From positions 372,001-436,000 of the forward strand of contig NZ_SRXX01000001.1 in NCBI RefSeq assembly GCF_004804315.1: 64,000 nucleotides of DNA, written 5' to 3'. Under the pieces are notes generated by a model. The model saw nothing but the letters and a program-made list of their open reading frames with translations. It had not been told where the DNA came from and searched no databases. A program made the translations under genes and the position numbers. Source of the stretch: Flagellimonas onchidii. Lineage in GTDB: Bacteria; Bacteroidota; Bacteroidia; Flavobacteriales; Flavobacteriaceae. Below, piece after piece: positions 43,988 through 53,460 of this stretch (positions are counted from its first letter, which is position 1; each line of letters starts with the position of its first letter).

Positions 43988-46840
43988 ATGAATACAGATG
44001 TGTTTGCCTCCCGGCATATCGGCATTACCGAAAAAGACCTTCAACCGATGTTTGAAATCGTTGGAGTGGACAGTCTGGAACAGTTGATTTATGAAACCAT
44101 TCCCGATGATATTAGATTGAAATCTCCTTTGGATTTGCCCAAGGGAATTAGTGAGCATAAGTTCCTCACACATATTCAAGAACTGGCAGACAAAAACAAG
44201 GTCTTTAAATCCTATATCGGATTGGGCTATCACGAAAGTCTTATTCCATCCGCTATCAAGCGAAACATTCTTGAAAATCCTGGTTGGTATACGGCCTATA
44301 CACCCTATCAAGCTGAAATCGCCCAGGGAAGGTTAGAAGCTTTACTTAACTTTCAGACGATGGTGAGTGATTTAACAGGAATGGAACTGGCCAATGCCTC
44401 CCTTTTGGATGAGAGTACGGCAGCAGCCGAAGCCATGACCATGTTGTTTGATTTACGTTCTAGACAACAGAAAAAAGATGGAACCACCAAGTTTTTTATA
44501 TCGGAAGAAGTATTGCCACAAACATTGAGTCTCCTTAAGACCCGCTCGACACCATTAGGCATTGAATTGGTTATTGGCAACCACGAAGAGTTTGATTTTT
44601 CAACAGATTTCTATGGGGCACTCTTGCAATATCCTGGCAAACATGGTCAAGTTCATGATTATGCAGGATTTGTGGAAAATGCCAAAGCAAACGATATTAA
44701 AGTCGCAGTGGCTGCAGATATTTTAAGTCTGGTTTTGTTGACCCCTCCTGGAGAGTGGGGTGTGGATGTCGTGGTAGGAACCACGCAACGTTTCGGAATT
44801 CCATTGGGATATGGAGGGCCGCATGCGGCATTTTTCGCCACAAAAGAAGCTTATAAAAGAAATATTCCAGGTCGTATCATAGGGGTTACAAAAGACACCG
44901 ATGGCAATCGAGCACTTCGAATGGCCCTTCAAACCCGAGAACAGCACATAAAAAGGGACAAGGCCACTTCCAACATTTGTACGGCACAGGTGCTATTGGC
45001 CGTTATGGCAGGAATGTACGCCGTTTATCATGGGCCAGACGGATTGAGGTATATAGCCAACAAAGTGCATAACTATACCAAAATGGTATCAGATTTCCTT
45101 TCGGAAATGGGCTTCAAACAACTCAATTCCACTTATTTCGACACAGTAAAATTCAAGGTGGATGATGTTCAGAAGTTAAAAGAAACTGCTGAAAATGCTG
45201 GTATCAACCTAAATTATATTGACGACAACACTGTATCAATCTCCTTGAATGAAGCATTTTCCCAAGATGATTTTAAGCCATTGGTGGAATGTTTTATGCG
45301 CAGTCAAAATAAAAAGCCAAGTGAGTCTTTCGTAAAATCAGTGGAGCAAATTCTACCGGATTCTTTACAAAGACAAGCACCATTTTTGGAGCATGAGGTG
45401 TTCAACTCCTATCATTCAGAAACCGAGTTGATGCGCTACATCAAAAAATTAGAGAGAAAGGATTTGGCATTGAACCACTCCATGATTTCTTTGGGTAGTT
45501 GTACCATGAAATTGAATGCAGCCTCAGAAATGTTGCCATTGAGCTGGGCCAATTGGGGGAACATACATCCCTTTGTACCATTAAATCAAGCCGAGGGTTA
45601 TCAAATCGCCCTTAAGGAATTGGAATCGCAGTTGACCACCATTACCGGCTTTGCCGCCACTTCATTACAACCTAATTCAGGAGCTCAAGGGGAGTATGCG
45701 GGATTAATGACCATACGTGCTTATCATGAATCCAGAGGTGAAGGACATCGCAATATTTGTATTATTCCAGCTTCTGCGCACGGCACCAATCCTGCTTCTG
45801 CAGTTATGGCCGGCATGAAAGTCGTTGTCACCAAAACCGATGACAAAGGGAATATTGATGTCGCAGATTTGACGGATAAAGTGATTCAACATTCTGAAAA
45901 TTTAGCGGCCTTGATGGTCACTTATCCTTCAACGCATGGAGTTTTTGAATCATCCATAGTTCAAGTAACCCAATTGATTCATGAACATGGAGGGCAGGTT
46001 TATATGGATGGGGCCAACATGAACGCACAAGTGGGGTTGACCAATCCCGCCACAATTGGCGCAGACGTCTGCCACTTAAATCTCCATAAAACTTTTGCCA
46101 TTCCGCATGGAGGAGGCGGCCCAGGTGTAGGCCCTATCTGTGTTGCAGAGCAGTTAAAACCATTCCTTCCGTCGAATCCAGTAATAGAAACTGGTGGCGA
46201 AAACGCCATTACAGCCATTTCGGGAGCCCCCTGGGGAAGTGCACTAGCCTGTTTGATTTCCTATGGATATATTAAAATGTTAGGCGCTGAAGGTCTAACG
46301 GAATCGACGATTATGGCCATTTTAAATGCCAACTATATCAAAGATCGTCTTAAAGGTAAATTTGATGTCCTCTATACAGGTGAACGTGGACGTGCGGCCC
46401 ATGAAATGATTATTGATTGCAGACCTTTTAAAGCACATGGCATTGAGGTTATCGATATTGCCAAAAGACTAATGGATTATGGATTCCATGCACCTACAGT
46501 ATCTTTCCCTGTCGCCGGGACCATTATGATTGAGCCTACCGAAAGTGAGAGTTTGGCAGAATTGGACCGATTCTGCGAAGCCATGCTCTCCATTAGGGAA
46601 GAAATTGATGAGGTGAGCGCCGAAAATCCAAACAATGTGCTGAAAAATGCACCTCACACCATGGAAATGGTCACCAATGATACTTGGGACTTTCCATATA
46701 GCAGGCAGAAAGCAGCTTTTCCATTACCTTTTGTAGGAGAAAACAAGTTTTGGCCTTCCATTCGTAGGACAGACGAAGCCTTTGGGGATCGTAATTTAAT
46801 TTGCACCTGTACTCCTATCGAAGCCTATGCCGAAGCTTAG
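43988..46840 (+). CDS. gcvP: Glycine dehydrogenase (aminomethyl-transferring), glycine cleavage P-protein
   Basis: PLP enzyme that decarboxylates glycine and passes the aminomethyl group to the lipoyl H-protein. The ATG at 43988 starts MNTDVFASRHIGITEKDLQ, the standard P-protein beginning. Both halves of the fused single-chain form are present: N-terminal IGLGYHESLIPSAIKRNILENPGWYTAYTPYQAEIAQGRLEAL region and C-terminal domain with SLGSCTMKLNA, QPNSGAQGEYAG and the PLP lysine in HLNLHKTFAIPHGGG (Lys701). 950 residues, typical. The genes for H- and T-proteins are not in the window, and no glycine riboswitch was recognised upstream. Confidence 0.97.
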   Translation: MNTDVFASRHIGITEKDLQPMFEIVGVDSLEQLIYETIPDDIRLKSPLDLPKGISEHKFLTHIQELADKNKVFKSYIGLGYHESLIPSAIKRNILENPGWYTAYTPYQAEIAQGRLEALLNFQTMVSDLTGMELANASLLDESTAAAEAMTMLFDLRSRQQKKDGTTKFFISEEVLPQTLSLLKTRSTPLGIELVIGNHEEFDFSTDFYGALLQYPGKHGQVHDYAGFVENAKANDIKVAVAADILSLVLLTPPGEWGVDVVVGTTQRFGIPLGYGGPHAAFFATKEAYKRNIPGRIIGVTKDTDGNRALRMALQTREQHIKRDKATSNICTAQVLLAVMAGMYAVYHGPDGLRYIANKVHNYTKMVSDFLSEMGFKQLNSTYFDTVKFKVDDVQKLKETAENAGINLNYIDDNTVSISLNEAFSQDDFKPLVECFMRSQNKKPSESFVKSVEQILPDSLQRQAPFLEHEVFNSYHSETELMRYIKKLERKDLALNHSMISLGSCTMKLNAASEMLPLSWANWGNIHPFVPLNQAEGYQIALKELESQLTTITGFAATSLQPNSGAQGEYAGLMTIRAYHESRGEGHRNICIIPASAHGTNPASAVMAGMKVVVTKTDDKGNIDVADLTDKVIQHSENLAALMVTYPSTHGVFESSIVQVTQLIHEHGGQVYMDGANMNAQVGLTNPATIGADVCHLNLHKTFAIPHGGGGPGVGPICVAEQLKPFLPSNPVIETGGENAITAISGAPWGSALACLISYGYIKMLGAEGLTESTIMAILNANYIKDRLKGKFDVLYTGERGRAAHEMIIDCRPFKAHGIEVIDIAKRLMDYGFHAPTVSFPVAGTIMIEPTESESLAELDRFCEAMLSIREEIDEVSAENPNNVLKNAPHTMEMVTNDTWDFPYSRQKAAFPLPFVGENKFWPSIRRTDEAFGDRNLICTCTPIEAYAEA

Positions 46841-46862
46841 CTAAAGCATTATAAATATTAGC

Positions 46863-46899
46863 AAAAAGCTCTGATTCAAATATCGTTTCAGGGCTTTTT
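46863..46899 (+). terminator. Putative terminator after gcvP
   Basis: Imperfect hairpin AAAAAGCTCTGA and TCAGGGCTTTTT with a 13-base loop and T-run, about 20 bp past the gcvP stop codon. Confidence 0.65.
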
Positions 46900-47005
46900 C
46901 CTTTGGAAAACCAGACAAATCAGTGTTTGAACATCGTAGGGCATTTTCACCAAATCACTTAAATAAACATCCCTCCGCTATCTTAAATAATTAAAACTTC
47001 AACTA

Positions 47006-48064
47006 ATGGGTATCAGCATTACAGGAACCGGCAGTTACATCCCTTCCGTTATTACAAAAAATGAGGACTTTTTAAACCATGAGTTTTTAGAAACGGACGG
47101 TACTGGTTTCAATTATGAGAATGCCGTGATCATTGAAAAGTTCAAAGCTATTACCGGAATACGGGAGCGACGTTACGCCTCACCCGACCTGAATACTTCC
47201 GACCTTGGATATCTGGCAGCTGAAAAGGCCATTGAAGATGCACAAATCGACAAAGAAGAACTGGATTATATCATTTTTGCCCATAATTTTGGAGATGTAA
47301 CATCCGGAAAAATTCAAGGCGATACCCTACCAAGTCTGGCCACTCGGGTTAAACATTTGCTGAAGATCAAGAACACCAGATGTGTAGCCTATGATATGCT
47401 CTTCGGATGTCCTGGCTGGATTGAAGGGGTGATACAGGCCAATGCCTTTATCAAAAGTGGAATTGCCAAAAAATGTCTGGTCATAGGTGGAGAAACACTT
47501 TCCAGAGTGGTCGATGACCATGATCGGGACAGTATGATTTATTCCGACGGTGCTGGTGCCGCAATTATTGAGGGTGACGGTGGTTCAGGTGAAATATTAA
47601 GTCACGCATCGGTAACCCATGCCAATGGAGAAGCTTATTATTTATTTTTTGATAAAACCTACAAATCAGAAGGTTGCCCCAACACCCGATACATTAAAAT
47701 GCATGGTAGGAAAATATATGAATTTGCCTGCACCCATGTGCCGCAAGCCATGAAGGATTGTCTGGATGATAGCGGAGTGGATATTAAAGAGGTAAAAAAA
47801 ATATTCATCCATCAAGCCAACGAAAAAATGGACGAGGCGATTATAAAAAGATTTTATCGTCTGTATGGTGTGCAACCTCCCCAAGACATCATGCCCATGA
47901 GTATTCACAAATTGGGCAATAGCTCAGTGGCAACGATTCCAACCCTCTTTGATTTAGTAAGAAAAGGAGAGCTGGAAAATCATGAAGTAAAAAAAGGAGA
48001 TGTTGTTATCTTTGCAAGTGTTGGTGCCGGAATGAACATCAATGCCATTGTATACCGCTATTAA
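47006..48064 (+). CDS. 3-oxoacyl-ACP synthase III-family protein (FabH-like ketosynthase)
   Basis: Thiolase-fold condensing enzyme of 352 residues. The KAS III triad is intact: Cys135 in MLFGCPGW, His269 in IFIHQANEKMD, and Asn305 in KLGNSSVATIP. The N-terminus GISITGTGSYIPSVI and the GIRERRYA segment are typical. The insertion NHEFLETDGTGFNYENAVI near residue 25 differs from housekeeping FabH, so a role in a special acyl or polyketide product is more likely. The methyltransferase gene begins directly after its stop codon. Confidence 0.92.
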   Translation: MGISITGTGSYIPSVITKNEDFLNHEFLETDGTGFNYENAVIIEKFKAITGIRERRYASPDLNTSDLGYLAAEKAIEDAQIDKEELDYIIFAHNFGDVTSGKIQGDTLPSLATRVKHLLKIKNTRCVAYDMLFGCPGWIEGVIQANAFIKSGIAKKCLVIGGETLSRVVDDHDRDSMIYSDGAGAAIIEGDGGSGEILSHASVTHANGEAYYLFFDKTYKSEGCPNTRYIKMHGRKIYEFACTHVPQAMKDCLDDSGVDIKEVKKIFIHQANEKMDEAIIKRFYRLYGVQPPQDIMPMSIHKLGNSSVATIPTLFDLVRKGELENHEVKKGDVVIFASVGAGMNINAIVYRY

Positions 48065-48586
48065 ATGTACGAGAACAACTTTCCCAACAAAAGATACAAA
48101 CACACCCTAGCATTTCTACAAAAGCATATCAAACCTTCTGAATCCATTTTGGATTTGGGAGTGGACAATCCGTTTTCCAAAATCATGAGGTCCAATGGAT
48201 ATCAAGTGGAAAATACAGGAGGTGAAGATTTAGATATTGATTTTGATGCTGTCACCAAATCCAAAGCGGAAGTAGTAACAGCTTTTGAGATTTTTGAACA
48301 CTTGGTTGCCCCGTTCAATGTTTTAAGTGAAATAAAAGCTGACAAATTGGTGGCCAGCATCCCCATGCGTTTATGGTTTTCATCAGCCTATCGAAGTAAA
48401 ATAGATCCTTGGGACAGACACTATCACGAGTTTGAAGATTGGCAATTTGATTGGCTCCTGGAAAAATCAGGTTGGGTCATAAAGGATAGCGCCAAATGGA
48501 CCAATCCAGCTAAGAAGATTGGACTTAGACCTTTACTGCGTCTTTTCACCAACAGATATTATATCGTTTATGCCGAGCGGAAATAG
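48065..48586 (+). CDS. Class I SAM-dependent methyltransferase-like protein
   Basis: 173 residues. The Rossmann motif I is SILDLGVDNPFSKIMRSNG, with the unusual DLGVDNP in place of the glycine-rich DxGxGxG; EIFEHLVAPFNVLSEI corresponds to motif IV and KLVASIPMRLWF to the next strand. The variant motif I makes SAM binding less certain, yet the layout is that of a small type 11-like methyltransferase. No gap from the ketosynthase III gene and 38 bp to the glycosyltransferase gene, suggesting one pathway for a modified lipid or surface molecule. Confidence 0.8.
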   Translation: MYENNFPNKRYKHTLAFLQKHIKPSESILDLGVDNPFSKIMRSNGYQVENTGGEDLDIDFDAVTKSKAEVVTAFEIFEHLVAPFNVLSEIKADKLVASIPMRLWFSSAYRSKIDPWDRHYHEFEDWQFDWLLEKSGWVIKDSAKWTNPAKKIGLRPLLRLFTNRYYIVYAERK

Positions 48587-48624
48587 CTTTGGGAATTGTG
48601 CTTAGTTTTTTGGAATTTTAGACC

Positions 48625-49467
48625 ATGCGAATCAGCATTATCATTCCCGCACATAACGAGGAGGCTTTTTTAGCCCAATGCCTTGATTCTTTTGCTGCAC
48701 AAACCGTTGTTCCGCATGAACTCATTATCGTGGATGACAACTCCGGAGACCGCACATATGAAATTGCATCTCATTATGCTGCTAACTTTGAATGGGTCAA
48801 AGTTGTTCAACGCAACTCTCTTAATGAGCACATTCCCGGAAAAAAAGTAGTGGATGCCTTCAATTTTGGCCTATCCCATGCTTCCGATTATGATTTAATT
48901 GGAAAGTTCGATGCGGATATCATTCTACCTCCAAAATACTTTGAGTTTATGCTCAACCATTTTCAGTCCAACTGGAAATTGGGTATGTGCTCCGGGCTAC
49001 TCTATATCAAAAAGGGAGACACTTGGGCCTATGAGAATATTTCTGGTAAGAATCATATCCGTGGCCCCATAAAATTGTACCATAAAGCCTGTTTTGATAA
49101 AATAGAAGGGCTAAGACCCAGGGTTGGATGGGACACCGTAGACGTGTTATTGGCCAAATACAATGACTTCGAAACCCACACCGACCCTTCTCTACAAGTA
49201 AAGCACTTAAGGCCAACTGGGCATGGATATAGCAAAACAAGCTATCGTTCAAAGGGGGAAGCGTTGTATAGAATGAGATATGGGATTGTTCTTGCCAAAA
49301 TAGCCGCACTTAAAATGGCTTGGCAAGCGAAAAGCCTAAAATTGTATCTCAATGTTATCATAGGCTACCTTGGTGCAATCATCAAGGGGTTACCTCGATT
49401 CGTGACACCAAAGGAAGGGTCTTTCATCAGAAAATACAGATGGAAGGGAATCATGCAAAAACTGTAG
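48625..49467 (+). CDS. Family 2 glycosyltransferase
   Basis: GT-A fold transferase of 280 residues: RISIIIPAHNEEAFLAQCLDSFAAQT at the N-terminus, sugar-nucleotide site IIVDDNSGDRTYE, and the metal-binding DAD in GKFDADIILPPKYF. A membrane-adjacent C-terminus (LYLNVIIGYLGAIIKGLP) suggests association with the inner membrane. Donor and acceptor are unknown. Third gene of the ketosynthase, methyltransferase, glycosyltransferase row. Confidence 0.92.
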   Translation: MRISIIIPAHNEEAFLAQCLDSFAAQTVVPHELIIVDDNSGDRTYEIASHYAANFEWVKVVQRNSLNEHIPGKKVVDAFNFGLSHASDYDLIGKFDADIILPPKYFEFMLNHFQSNWKLGMCSGLLYIKKGDTWAYENISGKNHIRGPIKLYHKACFDKIEGLRPRVGWDTVDVLLAKYNDFETHTDPSLQVKHLRPTGHGYSKTSYRSKGEALYRMRYGIVLAKIAALKMAWQAKSLKLYLNVIIGYLGAIIKGLPRFVTPKEGSFIRKYRWKGIMQKL

Positions 49468-49498
49468 TGAATACTGTCACTCATAATTCAAAACAAAC

Positions 49499-50479
49499 AT
49501 GGCTCGAAAAAAAGTACTGTTATCAAGAATTTTCCCAAAACTGGCCACCCAACTTTTGGAAGAAGCAGGGTGTGAAGTTATAGCTTGGGACAAAGAACAA
49601 CCCATGTCTTATGAAGAATTGACATCGAAAGCTAAAAACTGTGATGCGCTTTTTTGCACATTGACAGATAAGATTGATAGCACCTTTTTAAATGCCTGTT
49701 CACATTTGGATATCATCACCCAATTTGCGGTGGGTTATGACAACATAGCAATCGAAGTAGCCACCAAACTGGGAATTCCAGTAGGTTACGCACCCAATGC
49801 CATGAACGAGGCCACAGCGGACATTGCATTTGGTTTGATGATTGCCACAGCACGGAAGATGTTCTTTATGAACCAGAAAATCAAGGATGGAAAATGGGGC
49901 TCTTTTGATCCTGTTGGACATTTAGGACTGGAACTAAAGGGAAAAACATTGGGAATATTGGGACTTGGGAGAATAGGGATGGTTATGGCCAAAAAATGTA
50001 AAGGAGCCTACGATATGAAAATCTTATACCACAACAGAAACTCCAACCCCGAAGCAGAAAGTGAATTGGGTGCGACATGGGTCGATTTTGAAACTTTAGT
50101 AGCTGAAAGTGATGTGATTTCCGCTCACTGTGCCCTTACACCCGAAACCAAAGACATTTTCAATAAATCAGCGTTTGATAAGATGAAACCCACATCCCTT
50201 TTTATCAATACGGCCCGTGGAGCTGTTCATAATGAAACTGATTTGATCAATGCCTTAAAAAAAGGCAGCATCTGGGGTGCAGGACTCGATGTCACCAATC
50301 CCGAACCCATGAAACCAGACAATCCATTATTGACCATGGAAAATGTCTGTGTGCTACCTCATATTGGCTCAGCTACAATAACGGCCAGAAATGAAATGGC
50401 ACGAATGGGCGCTACAAACATCATCAGTTTTTACAAGCAAGGAACGGTACCTTACATTGTAAATCTCGAAGTACTTTAG
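49499..50479 (+). CDS. D-2-hydroxyacid dehydrogenase (glyoxylate/hydroxypyruvate reductase-like)
   Basis: NAD(P)-dependent dehydrogenase of 326 residues. The nucleotide-binding motif is LGILGLGRIGMVMAKK; catalytic residues fit the family: Arg in FINTARGAVHNE, Glu in NPEPMKPDNPLLT and His in VLPHIGSATITAR. The whole is closest in style to GyaR/GhrB-type enzymes that reduce glyoxylate or hydroxypyruvate with NADPH or NADH. It lies 31 bp after the glycosyltransferase gene and not far from gcvP, so a link to glycine-serine metabolism is possible but only by position. Confidence 0.92.
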   Translation: MARKKVLLSRIFPKLATQLLEEAGCEVIAWDKEQPMSYEELTSKAKNCDALFCTLTDKIDSTFLNACSHLDIITQFAVGYDNIAIEVATKLGIPVGYAPNAMNEATADIAFGLMIATARKMFFMNQKIKDGKWGSFDPVGHLGLELKGKTLGILGLGRIGMVMAKKCKGAYDMKILYHNRNSNPEAESELGATWVDFETLVAESDVISAHCALTPETKDIFNKSAFDKMKPTSLFINTARGAVHNETDLINALKKGSIWGAGLDVTNPEPMKPDNPLLTMENVCVLPHIGSATITARNEMARMGATNIISFYKQGTVPYIVNLEVL

Positions 50480-50558
50480 ACACTTTTCCTCTAAGTAAAT
50501 TATTTTATTAGCTTGCGTAAGGCAACTATTGCCTTAACTCCCCCTAATCTTTATCCGT

Positions 50559-50610
50559 CATCCGTCAATTGAAAACTAGCATTCGTCAACTCATACCCCG
50601 CTTTCATCAA
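50559..50610 (+). promoter_or_regulatory. Three direct repeats with 21-bp period upstream of the metallopeptidase lipoprotein gene
   Basis: CATCCGTCAA (50559-50568), CATTCGTCAA (50580-50589) and CTTTCATCAA (50601-50610), each starting exactly 21 bp after the previous one. The first is identical to the two repeats at 10968 and 10989. The region is 115 bp upstream of the ATG. The spacing puts all copies on one helix face, as for LytTR-family sites. Confidence 0.55.
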
Positions 50611-50724
50611 TTTTAAAATCTTTTTCTCTTAAAAAAGAAGGAATTTACCTCCAAATAAAATAAAGCAGATAAGCTCGCAAAGCAAATCGACCTCTCAATC
50701 AAATAGCAATTAAAAACTGACTAT

Positions 50725-52616
50725 ATGTATTTATTGAGAATCAATCGATTAGTGCTACTCGCAGCACTGGGGTTAATTGTTTACTCCTGTCAAAAAGAGC
50801 ACAACTATGTTAATGAACCCATACAAGACGTAACACAAGGGAACAAAACGGAAAGTGCTATTGTTTTAGGGCCAAAACTGAAAAATCCCTATGCTATTTC
50901 GGTGATGAAAAAGGCTTTCGAAAATATTACCACTCCTACTGAAGGCGCCAAAACCAATGGAAGGTATGCCTTAAGGACCGTAATCGACGAGGTAGGAGAC
51001 ACCCTTGAACTGGTTGATATTCCTGAGGACGTAATTAGGGTGACCCACAAATATGTAAAGTTCAAGCCCAGTTCTGAAGAGGAACTGGATGCCATAAAAG
51101 CAGATACCACATTGGTGCTTTTCGACCATCCCCTGGACTATGAAATCGAACAAGAAGGGGATTATTACCGTGACCCCGAAGTGCCCGATACCATTCCAAC
51201 CCCCAGATACGCCACTCTAAAAATTTCACAGGTACTGGCAGATACCATTCCTTTCGAAATATTATCGGAACTTTACCTACCAGAGGAGGATGCCGTCATC
51301 GATCCCGAACTTTTGGACGATCCTGAAAACGACCAAGTGGTCACCGTCGAGGAAAGCACGGCCTCAAAAAGTAATCCCCTAACCGCTAAACCCTGGGACA
51401 GGAAAGGCCTGAAAAGCTTTGCCAATAAAGGAAAGACTAAGGAGAAGGTATTGCTTTTGGATGCCCTTGTGACGGAGGCTTTTCGCCTGACCGGAAATGA
51501 AATGGAGCAGGACGACGAAGACGAGGCATTTTATATAGGTGATGGGGAAGCTTCCAGATTGTTCGGGCGAAGAAAAAAATGGACACCGGAAGGTACCGTA
51601 CAAACCCATGACAATCGTTTGGGAAAAAAAATAGCACCGGAAGGAGTCGTGGTAAAGGGCTGGCGATGGTTTACCCGTCGATCAGCTATAACCAATAGTT
51701 CCGGGTATTATCGCATGGGCAGGGTACGAAAGAAGTATTTTAAATATCGTATTGTATTTGAAAGGCATCATTTTCAGATAAAAGATGTGGGCACATTTGC
51801 CGGTGATATCATCCGTTGGGCAAGAGGTCGCTCAGCAGCGGAAATATATATGGGCAAATCGCAGACAAAGAAAAGTGAACCGAACCCTAACAAGCCAACA
51901 CGAACGTTATTTGGCCGATATCTTTAGAGGGGCCTATTACTACTACTATAAAAATATAGATGGCTTAAGAAGACCCCCCCCTTAACGCTTTGTGGAAACG
52001 CAAGATGAACATCAGTGCCTCAAAGACCAATGCTGTTTCTTCCCATATACACCAAAGAAGGTGGCTTCCCATTATCGGATCGCAGATCGTATTAAAAGAA
52101 TATGGGGAGCGGAGCGACCAGGTAATCGGCACCACCATACACGAACTGGCCCATGCCAGCCATTGGAACATGGACCGCGAAAACTATAATGATCTGGCAT
52201 GGAAAGGCTACATAGAAGCAAAAACCGTGGGCATGAAACGCCATAACAAACGTGCTAGGCGCCTGTTGGAAACCTGGGCCACCACTGTAGAAATTTACCT
52301 TACCCGAAAACTGTACCGGGAGAAGTATTTAAGTAACTATAGCTATATAGATAATGATTTTCAATTGGTTAGAATCATCGATAACAATTATTATACTTCC
52401 TGTGGATATGACATGACTGACACTGATAATCAACGTTCAATATATGGGGCTGACTACCCTAATGATAGAGTAAGTGGTTATTCAATTAGACAGTTGGAAA
52501 ATGCTTTAAAAGGTTCCGACGTATGGGGTGAATGGAAGGACCGTGTAAAATCCCTATACAATAACCCAACGGAACATCATTTGGACGAACTTTTTAACAA
52601 TTGGAAAGATGATTAA
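50725..52616 (+). pseudogene. Lipoprotein zinc-metallopeptidase-like gene with two frameshifts
   Basis: A lipoprotein signal (LGLIVYSC, Cys22) starts frame one (50725-51927), which covers an acidic region and a carboxypeptidase-regulatory-like segment (PEGVVVKGWRWFTRR, AITNSSGYYRMGRVRK). The reading then continues in a second frame (HERYLADIFRGAYYYYYKNIDGLRRPP, to 51985) and a third (LNALWKRKMNISASK, to 52616) with zinc motif TTIHELAHASHW. The first shift lies around 51860-51915; the second is in a run of eight C at 51974-51981, where seven C would restore the frame. Both are consistent with one-base insertions in an ancestor of about 629 codons. Secreted gluzincin-like proteins of unknown substrate; probably inactive here. 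Confidence 0.8.
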
Positions 52617-53079
52617 AAAAGCCAAACAGTTACCATTCGTATTGTCTCTGCTAGTCTTATATGGTTGTCCTGATGAAGAGGGGATGAAAACAAATTCCTT
52701 TATTATAAATAATGAAACAAGTCAAAATATGAAAGTCAAGATATATGAGAAGAGTTCAGGTAATCTTCTTTCCGAAACAACATTTCTTGACCCAAATACT
52801 CCTTTCGGATTTGTAATTAATGATGGGAGTTTACAATTATTGGAAGATTTTGTCCCTTTATATCCAAACCCAATTGGCGATTCCGCAATTATAGTACTAG
52901 GCGACAGATATTTGATTTATTCATATGACCAGGACAATAGGATATTCATACCAAATGAAAGGAATATTTTTAGAATCTCCAATTACGCGCAGGAAACACC
53001 CACTATCTATACTATGGAGCTCACCCAAGAAGATTATGATAATGCCATACCCTGCACGGTAGAGATATGTGGAGAGTAA
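52609..53079 (+). CDS. Small hypothetical lipoprotein
   Basis: 156 residues, lipobox VLYGC (Cys20); start ATG overlaps the end of the metallopeptidase pseudogene by 8 bp. The mature part is beta-rich (SFIINNETSQNMKVKIYEKSSG, SAIIVLGDRYLIYSYDQ) and ends EVICGE-like with a second Cys. No family recognised. Its stop codon lies in the first bases of a duplicated fragment of the upstream gene (53073-53228), so the C-terminus may have been altered by that duplication. Confidence 0.7.
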   Translation: MIKKAKQLPFVLSLLVLYGCPDEEGMKTNSFIINNETSQNMKVKIYEKSSGNLLSETTFLDPNTPFGFVINDGSLQLLEDFVPLYPNPIGDSAIIVLGDRYLIYSYDQDNRIFIPNERNIFRISNYAQETPTIYTMELTQEDYDNAIPCTVEICGE

Positions 53080-53228
53080 GTGGGTATTGTATTTCGCAAC
53101 TGGAAAATGCCTTAAAAGGTTCCGATGTTTGGGCGAATGGAAGGACCATGTAAAATCCCTTTACCATAACCCCACGGAACATCGTTTGGATGAACTTTTT
53201 AACAATTGGAAAGATGATTAAAAAAGCT
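53073..53228 (+). pseudogene. Truncated tandem copy of the metallopeptidase 3' end and lipoprotein start
   Basis: Bases 53073-53228 repeat 52467-52623 with roughly one substitution per ten bases and one deleted base (GTTTGGGC-GAATGG against GTATGGGGTGAATGG). The copy contains the end of the metallopeptidase frame (QLENALKGSDVW, LDELFNNWKDD equivalents) and the first codons of a second lipoprotein gene (ATG at 53214), which ends after 14 residues at TAG 53256-53258. Remnant of a former tandem arrangement of the two-gene unit. Confidence 0.8.
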
Positions 53229-53258
53229 AAAAAGTCAACATTCCAATCCCTATTATAG

Positions 53259-53460
53259 CAATGATATTCCGTTAACTGATTTTGTATTTTCTTTTGGAGT
53301 AAAGTATATTGCTTCACCTGGAAAAACTCATGAAAAATAATTCCGATAAAAGACAAGTTTTTCTTTCCCTAAATGAAGAAATACTGATTTTTAGCCATGG
53401 AAACTCAAATTACGCCATCATAATCCAATAGCAATCATGGTTCATGCACACTTGACGCCC
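53259..53460. other. Gap after the decayed island
   Basis: With the pseudogene fragment before it, the space between the lipoprotein gene and the phosphatase gene is 381 bp. In this remaining part no gene, terminator or clear repeat is visible. Confidence 0.6.

Noticed and set aside
50519..50535. AAGGCAA/TTGCCTT hairpin after the hydroxyacid dehydrogenase gene
   Set aside because: No T-run follows on the plus strand and the stem is short; not called as a terminator.
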